64,000 nt of DNA from Corynebacterium kroppenstedtii DSM 44385 (GTDB lineage: Bacteria > Actinomycetota > Actinomycetes > Mycobacteriales > Mycobacteriaceae). Numbering within the stretch: position 1 is the first letter of the stretch; each line of letters starts with the position of its first letter. Position numbers and translations under genes: made by a program. The notes under the pieces were generated by a model that saw only the letters and a list, made by a program, of their open reading frames with translations, was not told where the DNA came from and made no database searches. Of this stretch, positions 26,175 to 34,939 are shown one piece after another. The DNA is taken from assembly GCF_000023145.1 (NCBI RefSeq), contig NC_012704.1, positions 1,798,001-1,862,000 on the forward strand. The letters are read 5' to 3'.

Positions 26175-27050
26175 ATGGCCGCGCCACTTGACCCCCACCC
26201 ATTACTTCAGGACTACGCCCACCCGGAAAAAGTTGTTACCTCACAATGGTTGGGGGCAAAACTGGGCACCCCCGACGTCCGCGTCGTCGAATCGGACGAA
26301 GACAGTTTGCTCTACGATCTCGGCCACATCCCCACGGCCATTCGCATTGATTGGCGACGGGACCTCTCCGATCCGATCACCAGAAACGTCATCTCCCCCG
26401 AAGCGTTTGCTCAATTGATGCGCGATAAAGGGATCCGCCGGGAAGACACTGTCGTGATCTATGGCGACCATTCTAACTGGTGGGCGGCCTTCGCGTTCTG
26501 GGTTTTCACACTCTACGGGCACCCGGATGTCCGCCTGCTCAACGGTGGCCGGGATGCGTGGATCAGGGCCGAGCGGGAAACGACATTCGCCGTCCCAGAA
26601 AACCCGGAGTCCACCTACCCCGTGCCCGATGTGTGCACCACCGGGTTGATCTCTGTTGGCGACTTACGCGAATCCTACGAATCATCCCAGATTATCGACG
26701 TCCGTACGCCCGCGGAATACCGCGGCGGGACCTCCGATAACGCCTCGTCGACGGCGAAGTCAACATTGCGGACGGGCCACATCCCCGGCGCGGTGAACAT
26801 CCCGTGGGATTCGACGGTGTATCCGAATAGCAATTTCCGCAGCATGGATGAATTGCGGGAGATTTTCGGTGCGCTGGATTCGTCGAACCCGACGGTGACT
26901 TATTGCGTGACGGGTGAGCGCAGTGCCCATACGTGGTTTGTGTTGCGTTATTTGTTGGGTTGGGATGATGTGAAGAGCTATTACGGCTCGTGGGCCGAGT
27001 GGGGGAATATGGTTGGGATGCCGATCGTGCGTGGCGATCGCCCGCTGTGA
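26175..27050 (+). CDS. sseA: Two-domain rhodanese, thiosulfate or mercaptopyruvate sulfurtransferase
   Basis: A 291-residue tandem rhodanese that moves sulfane sulfur to cyanide or thiol acceptors. The N-terminal domain is inactive (no Cys where the loop GDHSNWW lies). The C-terminal domain holds the active-site loop CVTGERS and the IIDVRTPAEYRGG motif. The ATG at 26175 is preferred to a TTG three codons earlier; TATAGG 8 bp upstream suggests a leaderless or short leader. The gene lies near accBC, as in C. glutamicum (thtR/sseA near accBC). Confidence 0.9.
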   Translation: MAAPLDPHPLLQDYAHPEKVVTSQWLGAKLGTPDVRVVESDEDSLLYDLGHIPTAIRIDWRRDLSDPITRNVISPEAFAQLMRDKGIRREDTVVIYGDHSNWWAAFAFWVFTLYGHPDVRLLNGGRDAWIRAERETTFAVPENPESTYPVPDVCTTGLISVGDLRESYESSQIIDVRTPAEYRGGTSDNASSTAKSTLRTGHIPGAVNIPWDSTVYPNSNFRSMDELREIFGALDSSNPTVTYCVTGERSAHTWFVLRYLLGWDDVKSYYGSWAEWGNMVGMPIVRGDRPL

Positions 27051-27412
27051 TGTAGCCCGCGTCTCTCTACCACCCCCATATTTACCCCTTATTGACTTTC
27101 ATCCTGAACTCTGCTTATCAGCCCGTGGCGCCACCGCTGCGGGTTATTTCATATTCAGCCCCCCTATTGAGGGCGATCAGCTCGCTAAAGTTCACGGGTC
27201 TTCGCCACCGCTGTGCCACAATTAAAGCTGTCCATTGAATTTGTGCATCTGGACACGATTACAGCGAGTTCGTCCCCGCGTGGCCGGAGTGTGAGCGCCC
27301 TTGATCCCTGATGATGGGGCGTTGACGATAGTTAACCAGCCCAGGCCTGCCCGCGTGACCGACTACTGATGCACACCAGCCGAGAGTTGCACAGCGAATA
27401 CAGGAGGGTTTC
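27051..27412. other. Intergenic region sseA-accBC
   Basis: No gene is visible in 362 bp. The perfect palindrome GTGGCGCCAC lies at about 27124, inside a possible weak sseA terminator with CCCG/CGGG arms followed by TTATTT. The accBC promoter should lie in the AT-richer part near 27200-27280; a TTGAAT near 27234 is the best -35 candidate I see. Confidence 0.4.
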
Positions 27413-29206
27413 GTGTCCGCCGACAGTAAGACAATCGAGACCAAAAAAATCACCAAAGTTCTCGTCGCCAACCGTGGTGAGATCGCGGTTCGTGTGATCC
27501 GCGCCGCCAAGGACGCTGGAATCCCCAGCGTTGCGGTCTATGCCGAGCCCGATGCCGAGGCGCCGTTCGTCCATCTTGCCGACGAAGCCTTCGCACTGGG
27601 TGGCCAAACATCTGCGGATTCGTACTTGAATTTCGACAAGATTTTGGACGCGGCGAAGAAGTCGGGCGCGAACGCGATTCACCCTGGGTATGGCTTCTTG
27701 TCTGAGAACGGTGACTTCGCGGAGGCCGTCGAGAATGCTGGGTTGATCTGGATTGGACCGTCTCCTGATTCGATCCGGAAGCTGGGCGACAAGGTGACGG
27801 CCCGCCACATTGCGCTGGCGGCGAATGCTCCTATGGCTCCGGGGACGAAGGAACCCGTCAAGGATGCAGACGAGGTGGTGGAGTTCGCTAAGGAACACGG
27901 GCTTCCGATTGCGATTAAGGCGGCGTTCGGTGGTGGTGGCCGTGGTATGAAGGTCGCTCACAGCCTGGATGAGGTCCGTGACCTCTACGATTCCGCTGTC
28001 CGTGAGTCCATGGCAGCGTTCGGCCGGTCGGAGTGCTTCGTCGAGCGATACCTGGATAAGGCTCGTCACGTGGAGTGCCAGGTCGTGGCGGACATGCATG
28101 GCAATTACGTAGTGGTCTCTACCCGTGACTGCTCGTTGCAGCGTCGTTTCCAGAAGCTGGTTGAGGAGGCCCCCGCCCCCTTCTTGACCGATGAGCAAAA
28201 TGAGCGTTTGCACCAGTCGGCGAAGGATATTTGCCGCGAGGCCGGATACTACGGCGCGGGCACCGTCGAATATATGGTTGCCGACGATGGTCTGATTTCC
28301 TTCCTTGAGGTGAACACCCGTCTGCAGGTGGAGCACCCCGTGTCGGAGGAAGTGACCGGGTGGGATCTCGTGCAGGAGCAGTTCCGTATCGCTGAAGGTA
28401 AGGAATTGTCGCGCAAAGAGGATCCGATTCCGAATGGCCACGCCATTGAGTTCCGTATTAATGGTGAGGATCCGGGCAGCAACTTCATGCCGGCTCCCGG
28501 TACGGTCACGAAGTATGTTGAGCCTTCTGGCCCGGGTGTCCGTATGGATTCCGGTATTAATGAGGGCGAGGTCATTGGTGGCCAGTTCGACTCCATGCTG
28601 GCCAAGCTCATCGTGTGGGGTAAGGACCGCGACCAGGCGCTTGCCCGCTCGGCCCGTGCCCTGGACGAGTACCAGGTTGAGGGCTTGGCGACGGTGATCC
28701 CGTTCGACCGCCACATCGTGAAGAACCCTGCCTTCGTGGGCGACGGCTCCTCCTTCGATGTCTACACGAAGTGGATTGAGCAAGAGTGGATGGAGACCAA
28801 CCCCATCGAGCCGTACGCGGGTGACACCGATGCGGACGATGACACCACCCCGTCCCAGAAGGTTGTTGTCGAGATCGACGGCCGACGGGTTGAGGTTGCG
28901 CTGCCGGGTGATCTGGCACTTGGTGGTGGCGGCAATGGTGGCGCCAAGAAGAAGAAGTCGAAGAAGCGTCGCGGTGGCGGCAAGGCCGTGTCGGGTGACG
29001 CCGTTGTGGCCCCGATGCAGGGCACCATCATCAAGGTCAATGTTGAGGAAGGCCAGGAAGTTCAGGAAGGCGAGACTGTCGTCGTCCTGGAGGCCATGAA
29101 GATGGAGAACCCCGTGAAGGCCACGAAGTCCGGTACGGTCACCGGGCTGGATGTGGAAGAGGGCAAGGGTGTCTCCAAGGGCGATCCACTGATGGAGCTC
29201 AAGTAG
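27413..29206 (+). CDS. accBC: Acyl-CoA carboxylase alpha subunit (biotin carboxylase plus biotin carrier)
   Basis: The 597-residue protein carboxylates its own biotin with bicarbonate and ATP and hands the CO2 to AccD. The biotin carboxylase part (about 14-460) shows [11 protein letters not shown], the ATP-grasp segment [15 protein letters not shown] and [15 protein letters not shown] linker rich in Gly, Lys and Arg (about 505-525) leads to the carrier domain with the biotinylation motif EAMKMENPV near the C-terminus. The GTG start has AGGAGGG 4 bp upstream. It stands alone, 12 kb from accD-accE, as in other corynebacteria. Confidence 0.96.
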   Translation: MSADSKTIETKKITKVLVANRGEIAVRVIRAAKDAGIPSVAVYAEPDAEAPFVHLADEAFALGGQTSADSYLNFDKILDAAKKSGANAIHPGYGFLSENGDFAEAVENAGLIWIGPSPDSIRKLGDKVTARHIALAANAPMAPGTKEPVKDADEVVEFAKEHGLPIAIKAAFGGGGRGMKVAHSLDEVRDLYDSAVRESMAAFGRSECFVERYLDKARHVECQVVADMHGNYVVVSTRDCSLQRRFQKLVEEAPAPFLTDEQNERLHQSAKDICREAGYYGAGTVEYMVADDGLISFLEVNTRLQVEHPVSEEVTGWDLVQEQFRIAEGKELSRKEDPIPNGHAIEFRINGEDPGSNFMPAPGTVTKYVEPSGPGVRMDSGINEGEVIGGQFDSMLAKLIVWGKDRDQALARSARALDEYQVEGLATVIPFDRHIVKNPAFVGDGSSFDVYTKWIEQEWMETNPIEPYAGDTDADDDTTPSQKVVVEIDGRRVEVALPGDLALGGGGNGGAKKKKSKKRRGGGKAVSGDAVVAPMQGTIIKVNVEEGQEVQEGETVVVLEAMKMENPVKATKSGTVTGLDVEEGKGVSKGDPLMELK

Positions 29207-29207
29207 G

Positions 29208-29258
29208 CGGTGGACATCCGCGGGTGATGGACGTCTGCGGGCAATGAACGTCGGCAGG
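29208..29258 (+). repeat. Three degenerate 17-bp tandem repeats after accBC
   Basis: Starting 2 bp after the accBC stop, three 17-bp units share the pattern ATGGACGTCNGCGGG with a few differences each. They are not followed by a T-run and do not form a clear hairpin. They are noncoding with respect to the flanking genes. Confidence 0.6.
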
Positions 29259-29283
29259 TGGTGCATGACTAACCTAAGTGTTT

Positions 29284-30762
29284 GTGAGCTCCCCTGCTAA
29301 GACCACATCACACTCGAGCCCTAACCACTCCCCCAACCCCTCGGGCCAGGCGATCGCCGTCGACGCCTGGCCTGGCACAGTCAAAGCGCTCATTCTCGGT
29401 TTCCAGCACGTGCTGGCGGCCTACGCGGGTGCGGTGGCTGTGCCTCTTTTTGTTGGCTACGCGTTAGTTGACGCTGGCCGGATGTCATCGTCGGACATTC
29501 CACATTTAATTGCCGCCGACCTTTTAGTCGCTGGTATCGCGACGATCGTACAATCTGTCGGTCTGTGGCGGTTCGGTGTCCGACTGCCCTTAATTCAAGG
29601 CTGCACATTCTCTGCAGCAATCCCCATGGTGAGTATCGGGTCGCACTATGGTGTGTCCGCCATTTACGGATCGGTGATCGCCTCCGGTCTGTTCATGATC
29701 ATTTTCGCACCACTGTTCTCTAGCCTATTGAAGCTCTTCCCGCCGCTGGTTACGGGCACTGTGTTGTTAATCATCGGGTCAACCCTCATACCCGTGGCCG
29801 CCGAGTGGGTTGGTGGTGGCTCCGAGGCGAAAGGCACCCACGAGTTCGGCACCGGGAAGAACCTGCTGATCGCGACTTTCGTCCTGGTGCTCATTCTCGT
29901 CATTGAGCGCTGGGGGCCGGCGTGGCTCGCCCGCATTTCCGTGCTAGTCGGAATGCTCTCAGGCCTGGTGGCGTGCATCCCTCAAGGCATGGTGGACTGG
30001 CATTCCACCGCCTCATCACACTGGTTCGGCGCCACACAACCGTTCTACTTCGGTACGCCGGAATTCATCCCCTCGGCTATCGGCGCGATGTGCATCGTGT
30101 CCCTGGTCACCATGGTGGAGGCCACCGGTGACATCGTCGCCATCGGGGAAATCACCGAGTCCCCCATTGATGACAAGAGAATTGCCGACGGCCTCCGTGC
30201 CGACGGCGCTGCCACTGTGCTGGGTGGGGTCTTCAATACCTTCCAGTACACGGCATTTGCGCAGAATATCGGCGTGTTGTCGATTACCCGCGTGCGGTCG
30301 CGGTGGGTGACGTCGGTTGCCGGCGGGATGCTGATTGTGCTCGGTTTGATCCCTAAGACCGCGTCGGTGGTGGCCGCGATTCCGGCACCGGTGTTGGGCG
30401 GCGCTGGGATTGCGCTGTTCGGCATGGTGGCGGCGTCGGGGGTGAGGACGCTCTCCACGGTGCGGTTTAACTCGTCGAACATTTTGGTCGTGGCCATTCC
30501 GCTGGCTCTGGCGCTGCTGCCGGCGACGTCGCCGACGTTGTTTGCCCAGATGCCGTCGTGGGCGCAGACGTTCCTGGGGTCCGGAATCTGCATCGGGTCG
30601 GTGGCTGCGATTGTGCTGAACCTGATGTTTAACACCGGTACGCGGGCGCCCGCGTCGCACAAAGATGGGACGACGGCTCATGACACGCCTCGCGGGTCGT
30701 CGTATGGTCTTGCCGACGATGACCATGACGGCTTCGGAGACAACCCCACTGCGCTATCCTGA
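29284..30762 (+). CDS. NCS2-family purine (xanthine/urate) permease
   Basis: A 492-residue inner-membrane proton symporter with 12-14 hydrophobic segments. Family marks are GFQHVLAAYAG at the first helix, the QSVGLWRFGVRLPLIQG region, and the NCS2 substrate-binding stretch SLVTMVEATGDIVAIGEI with the later NTFQYTAFAQN. The sequence is closer to xanthine or urate carriers than to uracil carriers, as judged by eye. The second GTG (29284) is preferred because TAACCT lies 8 bp upstream (leaderless); a GTG two codons earlier is possible. The C-terminal 35 residues are polar and Asp-rich. Confidence 0.9.
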   Translation: MSSPAKTTSHSSPNHSPNPSGQAIAVDAWPGTVKALILGFQHVLAAYAGAVAVPLFVGYALVDAGRMSSSDIPHLIAADLLVAGIATIVQSVGLWRFGVRLPLIQGCTFSAAIPMVSIGSHYGVSAIYGSVIASGLFMIIFAPLFSSLLKLFPPLVTGTVLLIIGSTLIPVAAEWVGGGSEAKGTHEFGTGKNLLIATFVLVLILVIERWGPAWLARISVLVGMLSGLVACIPQGMVDWHSTASSHWFGATQPFYFGTPEFIPSAIGAMCIVSLVTMVEATGDIVAIGEITESPIDDKRIADGLRADGAATVLGGVFNTFQYTAFAQNIGVLSITRVRSRWVTSVAGGMLIVLGLIPKTASVVAAIPAPVLGGAGIALFGMVAASGVRTLSTVRFNSSNILVVAIPLALALLPATSPTLFAQMPSWAQTFLGSGICIGSVAAIVLNLMFNTGTRAPASHKDGTTAHDTPRGSSYGLADDDHDGFGDNPTALS

Positions 30763-30837
30763 GAAAATAGAGGGATGTCCGGAGCGTGAGCTCGGATTTC
30801 CCACCAGCGACGCCGATGACACCAAGGAGCGCTTCGG

Positions 30838-31479
30838 ATGCCTACCAATACGGGGCCTTTCCCTTCGGGCACCTACCGAGTAAGCGATGATGATCGCCAG
30901 CATGCCATCGAGTTATTGGGCATCCACTTCTCACAGGGCCGCTTGACCATTGACGAGTACGACCAGCGGGTGTCGTCGGCTTCTGCTGCGCTGAATAATG
31001 ACGACTTAAATGCCCTGTTCACGGACTTGCCAGGGCTTCCGTCTGCCACTATTTCGAAGAGCTCTCAATCGCTGGTGACGATGTCCGATGGCACTGTCCT
31101 CCCTCCAGCGTCATATGGGCGGAATATCCGGTTAGGGTTGCTGCTGGGATCATCCACTCTTCTCGCTATGCCCGTCGCGATTAATGCTGCGCTCGCACCC
31201 ATTTTGTTCTTGATCCCCCTGATTTTCATCCTGCTCTACATCATGAAGGTGGGGCCGGAATCGTGGCACACCGCGTCGCGGATCCGCCAAGCGAAGCGTC
31301 TGCAGCGCGCTCAGCTGCGGATGGACAAGGAAAAACTGGAGTTGGAGCGACGGAAACTGCGGGTGGAGCAGAAGCAGCGGCGGCGGGAAATTCAACAGGA
31401 CGCGATGAGTTCGGCCATGAACTTTGCGCACACTGTGGCGAATTCCGCGAAGGGAATCTCTGCCCGCCGACGTCGGTAG
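30838..31479 (+). CDS. DUF1707 (SHOCT-like) membrane protein
   Basis: The 213-residue protein starts with a DUF1707 domain (RVSDDDRQHAIELLGIHFSQGRLTIDEYDQRV in part, residues about 14-45). Two membrane segments follow (about 100-118 and 122-140), then a long charged coiled-coil-like helix (about 150-195) full of Lys, Arg, Glu and Gln. DUF1707 is a short DNA- or protein-contact domain common in actinobacteria, and no specific role is known. AAGGAG lies 9 bp before the ATG. Confidence 0.85.
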   Translation: MPTNTGPFPSGTYRVSDDDRQHAIELLGIHFSQGRLTIDEYDQRVSSASAALNNDDLNALFTDLPGLPSATISKSSQSLVTMSDGTVLPPASYGRNIRLGLLLGSSTLLAMPVAINAALAPILFLIPLIFILLYIMKVGPESWHTASRIRQAKRLQRAQLRMDKEKLELERRKLRVEQKQRRREIQQDAMSSAMNFAHTVANSAKGISARRRR

Positions 31480-31561
31480 GGTTCGCGGAGTTGTAGCGTG
31501 CGCTCAATGTCACTCGACGACGCTGGGTTGGTTTTCGCTCGGGCTCCTAAAATTGATTCTC

Positions 31562-32080
31562 ATGGAACCCATGCAATTGAACGGCGGCCGCTTTTATCTG
31601 CGTCCTTTGTCCGCCGATGACCGCATTAACGACGTCCCCGCCCTGGCGCTAGCCGCCGAGTGGGCGGATCATTCCAGCAATAGTTCTGACAGCTCGAAAC
31701 ACAGTGGCGGTTCGGGCAGCGCTATTGATGAGAGCTTCATCGAACTTCGTCGCAATCAATGGTTGACGGGGACGGCGCTGTCCTGGGCAGTGTGTGAACA
31801 AACTCAGGTTGAGATGCTCGCGGAGGCCATTCTCTTTTCCGACGACGGAGTCATCGTGGATCCTTCGGAGGAGAACGAAGCCTCAAGCGACGATGCACAC
31901 CGTGCCCCCAAGGCCACACATGCAACTCTCTCCATTCGCCCCGCGGGTGACCCGACTCGCGTCGTTCCTAATGAACCGGATGCAGAGAAGAAAACCGTCG
32001 GCGATGCTGTTGAGGAAGCCGAGGGCACAATCAAGCGATGGGCCGAAGGGTACCTCGGGCTCACCGTCACGCTGATTTAG
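31562..32080 (+). CDS. Hypothetical protein, possibly a degenerate GNAT acetyltransferase
   Basis: A 172-residue soluble protein. The start (LNGGRFYLRPLSADDR) looks like the first strand of a GNAT acetyltransferase, but no acetyl-CoA loop (Q/RxxGxG/A) is found. The middle holds Ser/Asp-rich low-complexity stretches (about 38-56 and 98-110). The ATG at 31562 is chosen because TAAAAT lies 8 bp upstream, a leaderless arrangement; the frame is open further 5' through the DUF1707 stop. I cannot assign a function. Confidence 0.65.
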   Translation: MEPMQLNGGRFYLRPLSADDRINDVPALALAAEWADHSSNSSDSSKHSGGSGSAIDESFIELRRNQWLTGTALSWAVCEQTQVEMLAEAILFSDDGVIVDPSEENEASSDDAHRAPKATHATLSIRPAGDPTRVVPNEPDAEKKTVGDAVEEAEGTIKRWAEGYLGLTVTLI

Positions 32081-32151
32081 CAGGAGTTTATGTGGTGCGG
32101 GCTCACGTTTAACGCGGGCCCCTTTTTAGCGGGAGCCCGGGGAATCCGTCG

Positions 32152-33558
32152 TTAATCCAGGTCGTCGTGAGCGACCAAGTGGCGGGCAGCCTCGGTCACC
32201 GAGCCGGAAAGCGAGGGGTACACAGAGAACGTCCGGCTCAGGTCCTCCACGGTCAACCGGTTCGTCACGGCAATAGCGATCGGCAAAATCAATTCGGAAG
32301 CCGACGGGGCGACCACCACACCACCAATGACGATGCCGGAATTCTTGCGGCAGAAAACCTTGACAAAACCGTGGTTAAGGGACCGCATCTTGGCACGCGG
32401 ATTGCCTTTCAGCGAATAGGTCTCAATTCGCGCAGACACTTCCCCAGATTCAATTTGCTTCTGGGATACACCCACCGTTGCCAGCTCCGGGCGGGTAAAC
32501 ACTGCCGACGCCACCGTCCGCAACCGGATCGGGGTAACACCCTCACCCAAAGCGTGATACATAGCAATGCGCCCCTGCATCGCGGCGACGGACGCCAGCG
32601 GGAACAAGTCAGTACAGTCCCCCGCCGCATAAATGCCGGGGACCGACGTCCTGGATACGCGGTCAACCTTGATGTGGCCCGAACGTGTCAGATCAACCCC
32701 CACCTTGTCGAGCCCCAGATCACGCGTATTCGGCACAGAGCCGACGGTCATCAACGCGTGAGAACCCTCCACCTCACGCCCGTCGTTAAGAATGACCTTG
32801 ATCCCGTTATCGGTGTACTCCACTGCCTTACACCGGCCACGCTTGACCAGGTGAACTCCCCGCTCGTCCAGCACATTTTCCAGCACGCGTGCAGCGTCGG
32901 AATCCTCATGCGGAAGAATTTGATCCCCCGAGGCCACCATCGTGACCTCTACCCCCAACTCAGTGAACGCCGACACAAACTCCGCGCCCGTCACACCGGA
33001 CCCGACAACAATGAGATGCTCCGGTACTTCCTCCAGGTCATAAATCTGACGCCACGTCAGGATGCGGTTCCCATCGGGCTTCGCGCCGGGAAGGATACGA
33101 GGCGTGGCCCCCGTCGCCAAGAGAACAAGGTCACATTCAATTGTTTCTTCTGAACCATCGGCTTGCTCCACCAAAACGCGGTGAATAGTGCGGCCCGGCT
33201 CATAATCGTTCAACCTGGCGGTCCCCGGAATCAGGCGAATCTCCGAGGCGATCATCTGCCGCTGCACATCGTCCGACTGAGTCTGAGCCAGGTGTTTGAC
33301 GCGCTTGTTGACTTCCGCGTACGGCAGCCGCTTGCCGTCGTAACCTGCGTGGAAGCCCATCGCATCCGCCCGACGCATGTCGGTGCGAATACCCGTGGCG
33401 GCAATAAAGCTTTTCGACGGTACACAGTCATGCAGAACACATGATCCCCCCATGCCCCGATCCTCAACGACCGTGACCTCCGCCCCGTACTTCGCGCCTG
33501 CTAATGCGGCTTCATAGCCCGCCGGGCCTCCGCCGATAATCACGATCCGTTTAGCCAC
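32152..33558 (-). CDS. lpdA: Flavoprotein disulfide reductase-family NAD(P)H quinone dehydrogenase LpdA
   Basis: The 468-residue FAD protein matches Rv3303c (LpdA), an NAD(P)H-dependent quinone reductase. The FAD motif GGGPAGYEAA (about 9-18), the NAD motif VVGSGVTGAEF and the second FAD motif GIYAAGDCTD are all present. The redox loop is GGSCVLHDCVPSK with Cys40 and Cys45, whereas from memory Rv3303c has Ala at the first position. The C-terminal His-Glu pair of lipoamide dehydrogenases is lost (YPSLSGS). So this protein keeps the disulfide but lacks the acid-base catalyst. The GTG has GAGGAG 7 bp upstream. Confidence 0.9.
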   Translation of the reverse strand: MAKRIVIIGGGPAGYEAALAGAKYGAEVTVVEDRGMGGSCVLHDCVPSKSFIAATGIRTDMRRADAMGFHAGYDGKRLPYAEVNKRVKHLAQTQSDDVQRQMIASEIRLIPGTARLNDYEPGRTIHRVLVEQADGSEETIECDLVLLATGATPRILPGAKPDGNRILTWRQIYDLEEVPEHLIVVGSGVTGAEFVSAFTELGVEVTMVASGDQILPHEDSDAARVLENVLDERGVHLVKRGRCKAVEYTDNGIKVILNDGREVEGSHALMTVGSVPNTRDLGLDKVGVDLTRSGHIKVDRVSRTSVPGIYAAGDCTDLFPLASVAAMQGRIAMYHALGEGVTPIRLRTVASAVFTRPELATVGVSQKQIESGEVSARIETYSLKGNPRAKMRSLNHGFVKVFCRKNSGIVIGGVVVAPSASELILPIAIAVTNRLTVEDLSRTFSVYPSLSGSVTEAARHLVAHDDLD

Positions 33559-33758
33559 CAGTTCGCTCCTCGATGTGGTGATGTTTCAGGGGCATACTCA
33601 GCGCCCAGAGACAAGGACCGAACCCGGCACACGGTCACATGCGCGAGGCTCACTACGGCCGTCGTCAAGGCGCAGCTCGTCTCTTTCAGAATAAACTAAA
33701 CCCCACACATAACCCTGGTTCGGGCTAAAAGCAGACACCCCCGACGCCACAAAGAGGG

Positions 33759-33799
33759 GTAGGCCGTCGAGGCTGAGTGCCTACAGACCGCGCCTGTAG
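33759..33799 (-). terminator. Hairpins after upp
   Basis: On the minus strand, directly after the upp stop, CTACAG/CTGTAG (33781-33799) and GTAGGC/GCCTAC (33759-33784) form alternative stems. The second is followed by CCCTCTTT, which suits a terminator. Confidence 0.55.
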
Positions 33800-34438
33800 C
33801 TACAGATCGATATTTCGGGGACCATACAGACGGTCGCCCGCGTCGCCTAGACCAGGGACAATGTAGGCATCCTCATTCAACGACGGATCGATCGTCGCCG
33901 TGACCAACCGTGTAACAGGAAGGTCGGCGGCCTTCAACGCCTGCACCCCCGGTTCGGCGGCCACCATGCAGATGCAGGTGATGTCGTCCGCGCCCCGGCT
34001 GGCCAGCAGACGGATCGCGTGAAGCAGCGAGCCACCCGTCGCCAACATGGGGTCGACGAGGAAGACGGGGCGACCAGAAAGGTCATCCGGCAACGCCTCC
34101 AAGTACGGCACAGGCTTGTGCGTCGTCTCATCACGAGCCAAGCCGATGAACCCCACTTGAGCGTCGGGAATCATGGACAATGCTGGGTCCACCATGCCGA
34201 GCCCGGCACGAATAATCGGAACGATAATGGGGGGCTCGGTCAGGCGGAATCCATCAGCCTGGTCTACCGGGGTGGACACGGGGAAGGTATCCACTGAAAG
34301 ATCTCGGCTGGCCTCGTACACCAGCATCATGCCTAAATCTGACAACGCCGCCCGGAAAACATCATTTGTGCTGCGCTTATCGCGCATGATGGTCAGCCTC
34401 GACGACACCAACGGATGATCAACGACCCTAATCTCCAT
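33800..34438 (-). CDS. upp: Uracil phosphoribosyltransferase
   Basis: Upp salvages uracil with PRPP to UMP. The 212-residue protein has [16 protein letters not shown] at the start, the PRPP-binding [14 protein letters not shown], and [15 protein letters not shown] at the C-terminus. The ATG at 34438 gives the family length; the open frame upstream has no homology. TAAGCT lies 7 bp upstream with no Shine-Dalgarno, so the mRNA is probably leaderless. It is divergent from the small helical protein gene at 34.58 kb. Confidence 0.97.
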
Positions 34439-34579
34439 AAAAACCAGCTTACCTGTGGGGAACCATAACGAAACTCGCGCGTCTAACCCCACCGCACGAG
34501 AAATATCACATAGCCCGGCAGGCAGGCCTGGCGCACCTGGCACGCCTCTGGCTCGACCGATACACAGGAGGACACCGCA

Positions 34580-34936
34580 ATGATGGAGACCGGCTCGATT
34601 ACCGCCCAGCCTGACGCTTTACGCACCGCTTCAGATCAGCTGGCGGGCTGCGCAGATACTGTCAGCCGCCTACGCGATGGTCATGAGGCCAATCCCCCGG
34701 GCTTTGCCAGGTGTTCCCCTCACATACCCGCTCTTCAGCGCGCTATCGAGTTGCTGGGGCAAAACCATGACCGGCTCAGACACGAACTGGGACAGTTCAG
34801 CGAATCGTTGTTCTCAATCTCGCAGGGTACGCGGACCCTGGCCGATACCGTCGATCATTCTGACACGGTAGCTGCCGTGCGTATGAACTCGCTGACCAGC
34901 ACGATTCAAGGTAACCCCGAAGGAGGGCAACGATAA
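34580..34936 (+). CDS. Small helical protein, WXG100/EspC-like, paired with NlpC/P60 gene
   Basis: A 118-residue protein without signal peptide. It is predicted helical, with a pattern like ESX-associated small proteins: [21 protein letters not shown] in the first helix and [23 protein letters not shown] in the second. The WxG turn is not present, and no YxxxD/E export motif is visible. AGGAGG lies 6 bp before the ATG. The next gene begins 3 bp after its stop, so the two are coupled. A role as a secretion partner or chaperone of the NlpC/P60 protein is an inference. Confidence 0.75.
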
Positions 34937-34939
34937 CTC

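Noticed and set aside
27332-29266. 644-codon open frame on the minus strand
   Set aside because: It is antisense to accBC, whose product is conserved from end to end; the frame is open only because of codon bias.
32167-33153. 328-codon plus-strand frame
   Set aside because: Antisense to lpdA; no domain and Arg/His-rich product.
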